The notes beneath the pieces were generated by a model. That model was not told the DNA's origin, did no database searches, and worked only from the letters and a program-made list of their open reading frames with translations. Below, one piece after another: positions 33,243-42,753 of a stretch of DNA of 43,790 nucleotides. How positions within the stretch are numbered: the stretch's first letter is position 1; each line of letters begins with the position of its first letter. Source of the DNA: JALONO01 sp038209965 (GTDB taxonomy: Bacteria; Bacteroidota; Bacteroidia; Cytophagales; Thermoflexibacteraceae). The position numbers and the translations under genes are program-made. The stretch lies in contig JBBQXF010000029.1 in assembly GCA_038209965.1 (NCBI GenBank), positions 1 through 43,790 on the forward strand. The letters run 5' to 3'.

Positions 33243-34934
33243 TCATTTCACTTCGTGAGGCTCAAAATAATAAAGATCGGTAGCAAAAGTGACCGCTTTA
33301 ATTTTGCTCCGGCTCATTTCTTGCCATTGTTGGGTTGGAAAAATGGTGATTTCCTCGTCGGGTGTTTTCTTGTCCTTGGCCGAAAAACTGACTTTTACGG
33401 GCATGGCAAAACCAGCTTCCTGGGTTTCCCATTTGTAGCGGAGTATAAATATTTTCTTTTGCTTGACTAATTGATAGACCAGCCGGGGCGGGGCAGCATG
33501 CTTGAGGTATTGGTAAAAAAACGGGCGCAAGTTGACTGCCAATTTTTGGCTAAAAAAATCAATGGCCTGCTCAGTACCGACGGTGGACAGCTTGAATTGT
33601 TGGGCATACTGGGCCAAAGTGGCCAGCCAAAGATCATCGTTTTGGATCACCGACCGTAGGGTGTGCAGCATCCAAGCCCCTTTGTAGTAATTGTCTGAAT
33701 CTCGCCAGCGGGCAAAGTTGACCCCAAATACGCCCAGCATCGGGTCTTGGTTGCCGATTTTGGGCCGCTGGGTTTTCAGGTACTCCACCGATTTGGCAAA
33801 ACTTCCAGTGAGGCATTCTACATACAGGGCCTCTGCATAAGTGGCAAAGGCTTCGTGCAGCCAAAGCTCGGCATGGTCGCCGATGCTCAGGCTGTTGCCA
33901 AAATATTCATGGGCACTTTCATGGACAATGATGTAGTCAAAGCCGAATGGATTGTTTTTGTATTCGTTGCCGTAGGCGATGGCACTTTGGTGTTCCATTC
34001 CCCAGTAGGGGGTTTCCACCAGCGCATAACCATCTTTCCAAAACGGATACTTGCCGAACCGTTTTTCAAAACAGGCCAATATCGGTTTCACTTGTGCGAA
34101 ATGCTCGGTGGCTTTTGGGGCGTTGTAGTCCAGCACGTAATAATCGAGGGCAAGTTTAGCCCCATCGTGGGCTACATAGGTGTCTTGCAAGTGCGCATAG
34201 TGGGCAATATTGAGGGAGACATTGTAGTTGTTGATCGGGTAGCTGACTTTCCATTCGTAGCCCCGGTAGCCACCGCTCACGGCCATCGTTGATACAAGGT
34301 TGCCGTTGGCCACGCATACCAGCGGTTCGGGCACTTCGCAGTAAATGCGCATACTGTCCGGCTCGTCGGTGAGGTGATCCTTGTTGGGCCACCAAGCACT
34401 GGCCCCCAAATGTTGGCAACTCACCCCCACCCAAGGCCGCCCCTTGGCATCGGTGGCCCACGAAAATCCACCATCCCAAGGGGCATCAGGCGCTACCCTG
34501 GGACTGCCGTGATAATAAATTTTGAACGATCCCAGCTTGCCCTTGGGCACCAACTGTTTGAAATTGATCACAATGGCAGCGCCTTCCCGCCGGAAACCAA
34601 GCGGGTAATTATTGTAAATAATCCGGTCAATTTTGAAATCTTCAAACAAGTCGACCCGAATGGTGGTAAAATCCTCGACGGCCCGGAAGGAAATGGCATT
34701 GTACCCATTGATGCGCCGCTCGGCCAAATGGATCTTGAGGTGCAGGTCGTAGTAAATGACATCATAACACGCACGGTCGGGCGCGAGTGTGCCCCGGAGC
34801 GAATCTTGCCGGGCAAAAGCTTGCCCGGAAGTTTGGGCCAGTACTGTGTGGGACCAAACTGCCAGCCAACTGCCACCCAAAAAGAGGCAAAGAAGCATTC
34901 GCCGGACTGGAAGATATGGGGCCATAAATAGCAT
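33243..34934 (-). CDS. M1 family metallopeptidase (aminopeptidase N-like), exported
   Basis: A 563-residue zinc peptidase with a signal peptide (M-L-L-C-L-F-L-G-G-S-W-L then L-A-Q). The exopeptidase motif is G-M-E-H-Q (usual G-A-M-E-N). The zinc site is H-E-S-A-H with the third ligand Glu in L-H-E-A-F-A-T-Y. The protein is shorter than full aminopeptidase N (about 850-900 residues), lacking the large helical C-terminal domain, as in other small Bacteroidota M1 proteins. Starts at 34934 and 34925 (ATG) are both possible. It follows the SGNH hydrolase gene by 11 bases on the same strand, so the two are probably cotranscribed. Confidence 0.92.
   Translation of the reverse strand: MLFMAPYLPVRRMLLCLFLGGSWLAVWSHTVLAQTSGQAFARQDSLRGTLAPDRACYDVIYYDLHLKIHLAERRINGYNAISFRAVEDFTTIRVDLFEDFKIDRIIYNNYPLGFRREGAAIVINFKQLVPKGKLGSFKIYYHGSPRVAPDAPWDGGFSWATDAKGRPWVGVSCQHLGASAWWPNKDHLTDEPDSMRIYCEVPEPLVCVANGNLVSTMAVSGGYRGYEWKVSYPINNYNVSLNIAHYAHLQDTYVAHDGAKLALDYYVLDYNAPKATEHFAQVKPILACFEKRFGKYPFWKDGYALVETPYWGMEHQSAIAYGNEYKNNPFGFDYIIVHESAHEYFGNSLSIGDHAELWLHEAFATYAEALYVECLTGSFAKSVEYLKTQRPKIGNQDPMLGVFGVNFARWRDSDNYYKGAWMLHTLRSVIQNDDLWLATLAQYAQQFKLSTVGTEQAIDFFSQKLAVNLRPFFYQYLKHAAPPRLVYQLVKQKKIFILRYKWETQEAGFAMPVKVSFSAKDKKTPDEEITIFPTQQWQEMSRSKIKAVTFATDLYYFEPHEVK
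34587..34605 (+). repeat. 19-base repeat shared with 31517-31535
   Basis: Second copy of CCGCCGGAAACCAAGCGGG, lying inside the M1 peptidase coding region. Confidence 0.5.
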
Positions 34935-34945
34935 CGGGGAAAAGG

Positions 34946-35611
34946 TTAGGGCTGGTAATTTTTCTTGAGGTATTGTTGAATTATTTGCGCCCAGATCTGG
35001 TAACCAGCTGGACTCAGGTGGAGTTGGTCGGCTAGGAACAGCTCAGGCCGGGGCTGGCCTTGGGCATTGAGCATGGGCGTAGCAATGTCAATGTAGGCCA
35101 AATTGCGCTGCCGCTGGCAGAACTGGCGGATCAGGCCGTTGGCCACCCGTTGCTGAGGCAATAAGCTCGCCCGGAGTGGGCTGGGCTTGATGGCCACAAA
35201 CCCGATCTTGAGGTCGGGCAGGTGGCCCGAGGCTAGTTTGACCAGTTGTTGAAAATTGGCCAACACTTCTTGGGGCGTTTTTTTGCCAGTGTCCAGATCA
35301 TTGTCACCTTCGTAAATGAGCAGGATGCTGGGTCGGTGGGGCAAGACCGCTCGCGTAAAAAAATGGACGGCCCCGGTCATCTCTGATCCGCCAAAGCCCC
35401 GGTTGATCACCGGATATGGGGCCAAATCGGTTTGGCAACTGCCCCAAAACCGAAAACTGGAACTGCCCCAAAGGACGATTCCGCTAAGTTGCGGTGCGGT
35501 CAAGCTGTTGGCAAGCTCAAAAGCCCGGATTTCATTCTCAAACCGGCGGTCTTGGGCACCGGTGCAGGTGGCCAAGGCAAACAGTAAAAATGCGACGATG
35601 ATTGTTTTCAT
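34946..35611 (-). CDS. SGNH/GDSL-type hydrolase, exported
   Basis: A 221-residue esterase/lipase-type protein with a signal-like start (MKTIIVAFLLFALATC) that ends in a Cys and could be a lipoprotein. The SGNH blocks are the nucleophile Ser in L-W-G-S-S-S-F, Gly in G-F-G-G-S, Asn in Y-E-G-D-N-D, and the Asp-His pair in L-A-D-Q-L-H-L-S. Substrates of the family range from acyl esters to acetylated sugars. It is first in a likely two-gene unit with the M1 peptidase. Confidence 0.9.
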   Translation of the reverse strand: MKTIIVAFLLFALATCTGAQDRRFENEIRAFELANSLTAPQLSGIVLWGSSSFRFWGSCQTDLAPYPVINRGFGGSEMTGAVHFFTRAVLPHRPSILLIYEGDNDLDTGKKTPQEVLANFQQLVKLASGHLPDLKIGFVAIKPSPLRASLLPQQRVANGLIRQFCQRQRNLAYIDIATPMLNAQGQPRPELFLADQLHLSPAGYQIWAQIIQQYLKKNYQP

Positions 35612-35937
35612 AAGTTAAAGTACTGAACCGCAAACTAGGTAGAAATTCTTTTAAAAAAGTGGTTTGGACGGCCTGATTTTGATAAAATCGTGATCGATAC
35701 TTGGTTGTGATGAGTATTGGTTTCCTGAAACCAATGCCATTTTTTGCTTGCGGGTTATTGGCTAATTACATTCGTTGCGAACCGTTTTTACGAGTATTTG
35801 ATTTTTTCAAAAGCTTGGTTACTAGATGTTTTATTCACTAAAACAGGGGCAAAAAATTGGAATTCAACCTTCCGCTTTGCAAATGGTGTGGTCCAGAGAA
35901 AAAATGGCTGTCAATGACTGCCTAGGGGCTAGATTGG
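35612..35937. other. Intergenic region between the SGNH gene and tamL
   Basis: About 325 bases without a gene. There is an 8-bp hairpin (ATTGGTTT/AAACCAAT, 35716-35735) with a T6 run four bases after it on the plus strand; it is oriented against both flanking genes, so its role is unclear. GATTTTGATAAAATC (near 35679) is a small palindrome. Confidence 0.4.
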
Positions 35938-38385
35938 TTAGAAAGGATAACCAATCCCAATATTGTAAACTGGATTAGCATAGCGAAAATTTCCCAGCAC
36001 AAAGCGTTGGGAAAGTGGCAATACGGGATCCCATACGCGAATCCCCACGTCCAATCGCATGATGACAAATGAAAAATCAAAGCGTAAGCCCAAGCCAGTG
36101 CCCACTGCAATTTCGGTGTAAAACCGATTCAGGCGGAATTGCGACAAGGGGCGAGTGTCGGCGGTCAGCATCCATACGTTGCCTGCATCGACAAAGAAAG
36201 CGCCATTGACAAACCCAAAAAGCTTGGCACGGTACTCAGCATTCAACTCGACCACCAATTCGCCCGGGCGCTCGAACCGCTCATCGATTCGGCCATCGCG
36301 ATCAATGGGCGAGTAACCGCCCGGTCCCAGGCGGCGGGGCCGCCACGCCCGGATGGTGTTGCTACCGCCGGTAAAGAAGTATTTTTCGTAGGGCAAGACG
36401 GTATTTTTCACATCGCCCAGGTTGCCATAGGGCCGGGCCACTCCCACGTTGGCCCGAAACGCCCACGTGTTGTTCTTGCTCCTTGGCACGTAATAGCGCA
36501 GTTCGGCATTGAGTTTGATAAACCGGAAGTATTCGAGCCCGAACAAGGTGGGGTTTTCGGCCAAAAACTTGTTGCTCAAAAAATTGAGCGAGGTGCCACC
36601 CGACTCGGCAAATGCCCGGAAATAGATGGCATCGGGCCGTTTGGGATCATAATAGAGGTAATTGAACGAGACACTGGACACGATGAGCCGGCTAAAACTT
36701 CGCAGCAGGGTGTTGCCACCGGCGGCCAGCTCGATCAAGTACAGGATAAAACTATCCTCAAAACGGGGCGTGTTCACCAAATTGAGATCGGCCAAGTTGG
36801 CGGTGTAAACCCGGTTGCGCTTTCGGTTGGTCCATTCGTAGCCCCAAGATGCTTGGAAATTCATCCGGTCGTATTCCGGTCGGCGAATATAGGTAAACCC
36901 GGTATTGATGCGGGTGCGGGGCGAATTGATGCCCACCCGCTGTTTCCATTGCGAACTCACTGGCAACAAGAGCCGGGGAAAAGACAGGATACCATTGAGG
37001 CTCAGCTCGCGGGCGTTGTAGGCATTGCTCTGCTGGATGGCACTCCCCTGCGACTCGATCGCTCCCCTGGCCCGCAGCTCGAAGATTTCGTAGGCATTGA
37101 AGGTGTTGCGGTTTTTGAGCGAAACGCTAAAAAACGGGCCGGGAAGTGCTTGGTTCACATTTAGCCCCGACTCGATTGAAAAATCGTTTATGGGCAGTGG
37201 GCTGGCAAATATATCGGTCACGAAGCGTCCCTTGAGCGTGTCGAAGCGCAGATTGACAAAACGGAACATGTCCATGCTGGCCAAGGCTCTTTGCGTGTCT
37301 TCCACGTCGGTTTGGCTGTACGCTTGACCCTTTTTTAACCTAATTCGATCATACAATACCCGATTTTTATAAGGAGTACGGGTAATTTTGCCAAAACTGA
37401 TGAATTTAACCCCGTTGTAGTCAGGATAGTAGGTAGTATCGCGGGCCGCTCGCTCGCTTTCCACGCCCTCATCAGTGACTACTTCAATATCGGTGATCCG
37501 AAACAAGCGGTGGGGCACATTGGCCACCGGCGGCTCGACCACCAGCCGTAAATCCACCAGCCGCTGGGCCGCCCCGGCTAGGGTATCCACATCAAAAAAT
37601 AAAAAATCTTTGGTGAAATCATAATAGCCATTGTCACGCATTAGGCGGTTGAGGCGGTCGCGTTCACGGGCAAAGACGATCTCGTCGTAGCGCTGGCCCT
37701 GCTTCACCAGGGAATGGATCGAATCGATCACAATCAATTTGGCCACGGCCGAGTCTGGCGATAAGCGGGTAAACGAGCGGATGAGGTGTGGCGGCCCCTC
37801 CACCACCTCATAAAGCACACTGGCCGTTTTGTTTTTGAGTTGGTAGGATGGGTAGACCTTGGCTGAAAAAAAACCTTTCTGCTTGAGGTAAAACTGCATC
37901 TGATCCGCCGTTTTGCGCATAATCAGGGAGTCAAATATGACCGGCTTCTCGCCCACCGAACGCATGAGCCAGTTGCCTTCCTCAATCCATTTACGGAGTT
38001 TGCCAGTTTCTTTGTTGCGCTTGGCCGTCAGTTTGCGGATTTGGGCTTGGGTGAGGGTGCTGTCGGCCAACTGCGCCGCATACGCCGCCTCCATGTATTT
38101 GAGGTCGGTCTTCTTTTCGGCCAGCTTGGGGTCATACCGTTTTTTGCCCTCATAATAAGCCACTAAATAAGGCGAGAAAGCAAATAAGAGCAGTTTGCGG
38201 TTGGGTTTTTGGCGATAAAAAGCCTCCAATTCCTCGGAGGGGATGGCTCGATTCCCTTTAATTTTTTGCTTGAACAGTAAATGTTCGCTGCCTGTAAGGT
38301 AACTTGTACCTATACAGGAGGAAAGGAGGCAAGCCCACAGCAAGCCAAAAAGTCCTAACTTCGCCCGGCGAATGGATAAATACAT
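35938..38385 (-). CDS. tamL: TamL-type BamA/TamA-like outer-membrane lipoprotein
   Basis: The 815-residue protein starts with a lipoprotein signal whose lipobox is L-S-S-C (Cys24), followed by Y-L-T-G-S-E-H-L-L-F and K-I-K-G-N. POTRA-like repeats follow in the first half (for example the R-L-N-R-L-M-R-D-N-G-Y-Y-D-F unit). A BamA-type beta-barrel occupies the second half, ending in aromatic strands with R-F-D-F-S-F, L-D-V-G-I-R-V-W-D-P and a final G-I-G-Y-P-F. Bacteroidota TamL is a lipidated TamA homologue that helps insert outer-membrane proteins or lipids. Its usual partner tamB is not adjacent. The gene is divergent from the TrmH-type methyltransferase, a frequent neighbour. Confidence 0.9.
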   Translation of the reverse strand: MYLSIRRAKLGLFGLLWACLLSSCIGTSYLTGSEHLLFKQKIKGNRAIPSEELEAFYRQKPNRKLLLFAFSPYLVAYYEGKKRYDPKLAEKKTDLKYMEAAYAAQLADSTLTQAQIRKLTAKRNKETGKLRKWIEEGNWLMRSVGEKPVIFDSLIMRKTADQMQFYLKQKGFFSAKVYPSYQLKNKTASVLYEVVEGPPHLIRSFTRLSPDSAVAKLIVIDSIHSLVKQGQRYDEIVFARERDRLNRLMRDNGYYDFTKDFLFFDVDTLAGAAQRLVDLRLVVEPPVANVPHRLFRITDIEVVTDEGVESERAARDTTYYPDYNGVKFISFGKITRTPYKNRVLYDRIRLKKGQAYSQTDVEDTQRALASMDMFRFVNLRFDTLKGRFVTDIFASPLPINDFSIESGLNVNQALPGPFFSVSLKNRNTFNAYEIFELRARGAIESQGSAIQQSNAYNARELSLNGILSFPRLLLPVSSQWKQRVGINSPRTRINTGFTYIRRPEYDRMNFQASWGYEWTNRKRNRVYTANLADLNLVNTPRFEDSFILYLIELAAGGNTLLRSFSRLIVSSVSFNYLYYDPKRPDAIYFRAFAESGGTSLNFLSNKFLAENPTLFGLEYFRFIKLNAELRYYVPRSKNNTWAFRANVGVARPYGNLGDVKNTVLPYEKYFFTGGSNTIRAWRPRRLGPGGYSPIDRDGRIDERFERPGELVVELNAEYRAKLFGFVNGAFFVDAGNVWMLTADTRPLSQFRLNRFYTEIAVGTGLGLRFDFSFVIMRLDVGIRVWDPVLPLSQRFVLGNFRYANPVYNIGIGYPF

Positions 38386-38573
38386 TTTTCAAGGTTCAGC
38401 CCCGCAATTTAGGCATTTGCTGGGTCAAGGCCAATAGCTAACTGCTTTATGCCTTGATTAAAATGATTTGGGAGCCTAATCGGATAATTACCTTGATTTT
38501 CAAGGATTTATTAGCCTAGTTTGTTCCAGACTGATTTGAATAAGTGTAACTGTACCGTGTCCGGCTATTGTGT

Positions 38574-39329
38574 ATGCAGCAAAAATGGAAAAAACTGATT
38601 AAGGCTTTGCACCAAAAAAAGCATCGCCAGTCAGAGGGCCTGTTCTTAGTGGAGGGCGAAAAGGCTGTGCAAGAACTGCTTTCGGCTGCTCCGTCTCACT
38701 TGCCGTTTGAGGCCGTCGGTTTATTTTATACCCCAATGTTTGCCCAAGCTTACCCCCGTCTCATTGGGCAAGTGGCCGAGGGGGAAATGGTGAGCTCGGA
38801 AGAATTGGCCCAAATTGGGACGCTCCAATCCAACGCCGCCGCGCTGGCCGTGGTGGAGATCCCAGCCGTGTCGCCCGAGCCTGGGCCGCTGGGGAGTCTC
38901 ACCCTAGCTTTGGACGATCTGCGCGATCCCGGCAACTTGGGGGCCATCGTTCGCATTGCCGACTGGTATGGCGTCGGCCAGATCATCTGTTCCCAGACCA
39001 CGGTTGAATGGTACAGCCCCAAGGTGATAGCCGCCTCAATGGGTTCGTTTCTGCGGGTGCAGCCCCATTATACCGACTTGGAGGCTTGGTTATTGGCCTG
39101 TCAAGTGCCCGTGTTGGGGGCTTTTATGCACGGGCAGAGCATCCACCAGATCAGGATTCCAGATTCCTGTGTGCTGCTCATCGGCAACGAAGCCAAGGGC
39201 ATCTCGCCCGGTGTTGCCCAGTTGATCAGCCGGCGGGTCACTATCCCGCGCTACGGTGGTGCCGAGTCGCTCAATGCGGCCATGGCCACGGCCATTCTTT
39301 GTGACAACCTTAAACGTGGCAGTCGCTAG
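38574..39329 (+). CDS. TrmH/SpoU-family RNA 2'-O-methyltransferase
   Basis: The 251-residue knotted SpoU-type methyltransferase has an N-terminal substrate-binding part (K-W-K-K-L-I-K-A-L-H-Q-K-K-H-R, then F-L-V-E-G-E-K). The SpoU motifs are D-D-L-R-D-P-G-N-L-G-A-I-V-R, L-L-I-G-N-E-A-K-G-I and S-L-N-A-A-M-A-T-A-I. It methylates a ribose of rRNA or tRNA; the site is unknown. ATG at 38574 is preferred over a TTG two codons earlier. It is convergent with the small unknown gene, with stops two bases apart. Confidence 0.92.
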   Translation: MQQKWKKLIKALHQKKHRQSEGLFLVEGEKAVQELLSAAPSHLPFEAVGLFYTPMFAQAYPRLIGQVAEGEMVSSEELAQIGTLQSNAAALAVVEIPAVSPEPGPLGSLTLALDDLRDPGNLGAIVRIADWYGVGQIICSQTTVEWYSPKVIAASMGSFLRVQPHYTDLEAWLLACQVPVLGAFMHGQSIHQIRIPDSCVLLIGNEAKGISPGVAQLISRRVTIPRYGGAESLNAAMATAILCDNLKRGSR

Positions 39330-39331
39330 AC

Positions 39332-39775
39332 CTACTCGGCCAACAACTCGCTCAAGGGCAGCCGCCGGCAAGGGAAAGTGCCCCGGTGGCCCTTCAGATT
39401 GGTCTTGCGGGCCCGCTGCGCCGGGCTCAAGTGGTTTGATTCAATGTGTTGGAACACCTTAAAGAGTTGAAAGTGCGACTCCCCACCGATCAAATTGTTG
39501 GCAGCGTCATAAAATTGTTGGTGCCGCATCTCGAAGGTCAACTTTGGAAGCTCGATTGAGCATTCTTCAGTGGACAAGGCCTCACAAACGGGATGAAGGC
39601 CAAACGAATAGTCGATTTTGGGGGGAGGATGCTGGTGCACCCAAACGGTACAGCCAAAAGTGAGTCGCAGGTCGGTGTTGCTCAAATACTCGAAATCGAG
39701 CAGCAAATCGGAGCGTAGCAGGTACGTCAGATCGATGTCTGGCGGTGGTAAGGGGAATATGGGTTGGTTTGACAT
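39332..39775 (-). CDS. Hypothetical protein
   Basis: I do not recognise this 147-residue protein. From ATG 39775 it starts M-S-N-Q-P-I-F-P-L-P-P-P-D-I-D and has a beta-rich first half, without signal peptide or membrane segment. The C-terminal third is basic (R-A-R-K-T-N-L-K-G-H-R). An open frame upstream to 39859 has no supporting feature. It is probably cytosolic. Confidence 0.5.
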   Translation of the reverse strand: MSNQPIFPLPPPDIDLTYLLRSDLLLDFEYLSNTDLRLTFGCTVWVHQHPPPKIDYSFGLHPVCEALSTEECSIELPKLTFEMRHQQFYDAANNLIGGESHFQLFKVFQHIESNHLSPAQRARKTNLKGHRGTFPCRRLPLSELLAE

Positions 39776-40129
39776 GGTGGTGCTAGGGTTGGGATAAATG
39801 GCACTTAGCTTGAGGCTGGCCGAGCAAGCCAGCGATGCCCCATTTGCTGGACAAAGCAACTGCGCGATTGAGGCGAGCTGCCGCGATTTATTCGTGAATG
39901 GTACATAATATCTCTCTCATTTAGTTTGTAAATAAAATAACAGAATAACTGACAAATAAACCAATCGGCTTAGTCGATTCCAACATCAATGTTTACGCAG
40001 GCCCCCCGATTTAGTTGCCATTGAGTGGCCCCCACCTTGCCAAGAATCGGTCAACGGACTTAAAACCGGTTTTTCCCGCGCCAAAATACCGGGCAATAAC
40101 CGAACTTTGCCGGCCAAAATAATAAAAGG
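39776..40129. other. Intergenic region upstream of the acyltransferase gene
   Basis: About 350 bases without a gene. It holds a 12-base perfect palindrome AAAACCGGTTTT at 40062-40073, 57 bases before the acyltransferase ATG. An AT-rich stretch runs from 39900 to 39960. AAAAGG just before the ATG could be a ribosome-binding site. Confidence 0.45.
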
Positions 40130-41302
40130 ATGCCCAAATTTTTGCACTTGGAAGGTTTACGAGGAGCTGCCGCCCTGATTGTGCTGCTGTGCCATGTCCA
40201 ACTCGGGTTCTACCCAAACCACGTGAACGATGTTTTCAAAGCAATGCCAGCGCATTGGTCTGGTCATTTGAACTCGGCGATTGTGTGGGGGTATGCGTTC
40301 CTGCTGGACGGCCGGTTGGCTGTCCATGTGTTTTGGGTATTGAGCGCCTACGTGATTTCCATTGGCTTGTTCCGGGCGGCCGAGCCAAGGGCCTATTTGG
40401 TCGCGGCCGCCACCAAGCGCTATTTCCGGCTGGCTGGCCCGTGCTTGGGAGCCGTGCTGTTCGCCTATTTGCTGATGAAAAGCGGGCTTATGTTCAGCTT
40501 AGGGTTGACCACGGACAATGAATGGCTGCGCAGCACCTATGATTTTGCCCCCAATTTGCTGGCCGCCCTCAAGTTTGTGGCTTGGAACGCTTTTTTTGAT
40601 TACCAAGGCTCGCCCAACTACAACCATGTGCTGTGGTCCATTGAGGCCGAAATGTACGGGTCCTTCTTCTGCTTTGCCATTTTTGGGGTTTTGGGCCAAT
40701 CGCCCCACCGTTTTCTGATCTACGCGCTGGTTCCGGTCGGGCTGGTGGTGCTCAAAATGACCTGGTTGCTCTGTTTTTTCGTTGGTTTTGTGCTCTGCGA
40801 CTACGACTACCTGCCACCTTCCACCACGGGCCTGTTGGGACGATTGAAGAAAGTGGAAAAAATGGTTTTTTCTTGTCCCAAGTGGAGCACAGCTATTTTT
40901 GTCGGACTGGTTATTTGGGGAAAATTCGCCTTGCACATGATGGGCTTGATCGCCGATCCGGCCAATCTGGTGATGGCGGTGCTCATTGTATATCTGACCA
41001 TCCGGTTGGCACCCGTACACGCGTTCCTTGCGAGCAGGCCCATGGCTTGGCTGGGCAAAATATCATTCAGCCTCTACCTGATCCACTTGCCCATCATTTG
41101 TTCGTTGGGCAGTTGGTTGTTTCTGTATGGTTGGCCAACTGGATGGGTCGGCGCAATAGCCTGTGCGGTCACTTTGGTCACCAGTTTAGGTGTGGCTGCC
41201 ATTTTTCAGCGGCTGGTTGATGCCCCCTCGGTGCAATTGGCCAACACCATTGGCCGTTATTTTGCTCCCCGGCCACCCATTGGCCCCTCTTCTCAGGATT
41301 GA
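40130..41302 (+). CDS. Acyltransferase family 3 membrane protein
   Basis: A 390-residue integral membrane protein with about ten hydrophobic segments. The acyltransferase-3 start is L-E-G-L-R-G-A-A-A-L-I-V-L-L-C-H (catalytic-type His in L-L-C-H). The second signature is G-R-L-A-V-H-V-F-W-V-L-S-A-Y-V, and a late one is F-S-L-Y-L-I-H-L-P. Family members acetylate or succinylate surface sugars such as LPS O-antigen, peptidoglycan or exopolysaccharide. The acceptor is unknown. The 3' end lies 70 bases before lysC, whose own promoter lies between them. Confidence 0.9.
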   Translation: MPKFLHLEGLRGAAALIVLLCHVQLGFYPNHVNDVFKAMPAHWSGHLNSAIVWGYAFLLDGRLAVHVFWVLSAYVISIGLFRAAEPRAYLVAAATKRYFRLAGPCLGAVLFAYLLMKSGLMFSLGLTTDNEWLRSTYDFAPNLLAALKFVAWNAFFDYQGSPNYNHVLWSIEAEMYGSFFCFAIFGVLGQSPHRFLIYALVPVGLVVLKMTWLLCFFVGFVLCDYDYLPPSTTGLLGRLKKVEKMVFSCPKWSTAIFVGLVIWGKFALHMMGLIADPANLVMAVLIVYLTIRLAPVHAFLASRPMAWLGKISFSLYLIHLPIICSLGSWLFLYGWPTGWVGAIACAVTLVTSLGVAAIFQRLVDAPSVQLANTIGRYFAPRPPIGPSSQD

Positions 41303-41315
41303 AATGCCCCTTGCC

Positions 41316-41346
41316 TTGGCTTTTCTTTGGTTACACCCTATTTTTA
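41316..41346 (+). promoter_or_regulatory. Putative promoter of lysC
   Basis: TTG is followed after 20 bases by TATTTTTA (five of six fixed -7 positions), 27 bases before the lysC ATG. Confidence 0.4.
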
Positions 41347-41372
41347 CGCCCTTTGAAACCACAGATCGAGCG

Positions 41373-42689
41373 ATGAAGGTATGGAAATTTGGCGGCACTT
41401 CGGTGGGAACCGCCCAGCGCATCAAGAATTTGCCCCAGTTGATCAACAACGGCGAGCCTAAAATCGTCGTACTTTCGGCCATGTCGGGCACCACCAACGC
41501 CCTGATCAAAATTGGGGAGAAACTCTATGCCAGGGAAACCACTGAGAGCGAGCGAATGATTGACGAGCTGGAGGTCAAGTATCATGCGGTGATCCGCGAA
41601 TTGTACAGCACTGAAACTGCCAAGGCCAAGGCCACCATTTTTGTGGAAGAGCAGATGGGGCTCATGCGGGCATTCACCAAGAAGCGCTTCAACCTGCGCC
41701 GGGAAAAAGAATTGTTGGCCGAGGGCGAGATCTTGTCCACGAATTTGGTGCAATTTTACCTCGAGGAAATTCAGGTGGCTTCCACGCTGCTCAATGCCCT
41801 CGATTTCATGGTCATTGACGACCATGACGAACCCGACCTGAACTACATCGCCGAGCACTTGAAGGCGGAACTGGCCAAGCACCCACAGCAGCAACTTTTT
41901 TTGACCCAAGGCTATATTTGCCTCAATCCCGACGGCGAAGTGGACAACCTCAAGCGGGGCGGCAGTGATTACACCGCCTCTCTGGTCGGAGCGGCCATTA
42001 TGGCGGAGGAGGTGCAGATCTGGACCGATATTGACGGGATGCACAACAATGACCCCCGAGTGGTGGATCGCACCCAGCCCGTGGCTGAACTGACCTTCGA
42101 TGAGGCCGCCGAGTTGGCCTATTTTGGGGCCAAAATCCTCCACCCGCAGAGCGTGAACCCGGCCCGGCTCAAAAAAATCCCGGTGCGCTTGCTCAATACC
42201 ATGGCCCCCGAAATGTCAGGAACGGTTCTTCATGAACAAAATTCGGGCGTGGGCGTAAAAGCCATCGCGGCCAAGGACGGCATTACGGCGGTCAAAATCC
42301 AATCAGGCCGGATGCTGCTGGCCTACGGGTTCCTCAAACGGCTCTTTGAAGTGTTTGAAAAGTACAAAACCCCGATTGACATGGTGACCACCTCCGAAGT
42401 GGGCGTTTCGGTCACGATTGACCAAGTGAGCCATTTGGATGCGATTGTCAAAGAACTGAGCGAGTTCAGCCACGTCGAAGTAGATACCGATCAAACCATT
42501 GTGTGCATAGTGGGCAATCTGGCCAGTGGCAGCCATGATTACTTGGCCCAGATTTTTGCCGCGCTCCAGGGGATTCCCGTACGGATGGTTTCTTACGGGG
42601 GCAGCCCCAACAATGTATCGATCTTGGTGAATACTCAACACAAGGTGCAAGTGCTCCGGGCGCTCAGTAAGGGGTTGTTTGCGCTGTAA
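41373..42689 (+). CDS. lysC: Aspartate kinase
   Basis: The 438-residue enzyme phosphorylates aspartate, the first step to Lys, Thr, Met and diaminopimelate. It has the N-terminal K-F-G-G-T-S-V-G motif, the R-G-G-S-D-Y-T-A-S-L aspartate/ATP site, and a C-terminal pair of ACT-like regulatory units (V-T-T-S-E-V-G-V-S-V and V-S-Y-G-G-S-P-N-N-V). The length fits a monofunctional LysC type, not the ThrA fusion with homoserine dehydrogenase. ATG at 41373 gives the normal start; the frame upstream to 41190 overlaps the acyltransferase gene. No lysine riboswitch is seen in the short leader. Confidence 0.95.
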   Translation: MKVWKFGGTSVGTAQRIKNLPQLINNGEPKIVVLSAMSGTTNALIKIGEKLYARETTESERMIDELEVKYHAVIRELYSTETAKAKATIFVEEQMGLMRAFTKKRFNLRREKELLAEGEILSTNLVQFYLEEIQVASTLLNALDFMVIDDHDEPDLNYIAEHLKAELAKHPQQQLFLTQGYICLNPDGEVDNLKRGGSDYTASLVGAAIMAEEVQIWTDIDGMHNNDPRVVDRTQPVAELTFDEAAELAYFGAKILHPQSVNPARLKKIPVRLLNTMAPEMSGTVLHEQNSGVGVKAIAAKDGITAVKIQSGRMLLAYGFLKRLFEVFEKYKTPIDMVTTSEVGVSVTIDQVSHLDAIVKELSEFSHVEVDTDQTIVCIVGNLASGSHDYLAQIFAALQGIPVRMVSYGGSPNNVSILVNTQHKVQVLRALSKGLFAL

Positions 42690-42753
42690 AATCCCGATGA
42701 GATAGGGTTTTTTGGATTTTTCTGCCGAAATTAGTGGTTAATCAAAGAAACTT

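Noticed and set aside
35716..35745. Terminator for tamL or the SGNH gene
   Set aside because: The T run follows the hairpin on the plus strand, while both flanking genes are on the minus strand.
42690..42720. Possible lysC terminator (ATCCC...AGGG then T6)
   Set aside because: The stem is only three or four base pairs, too weak to call despite the T run.
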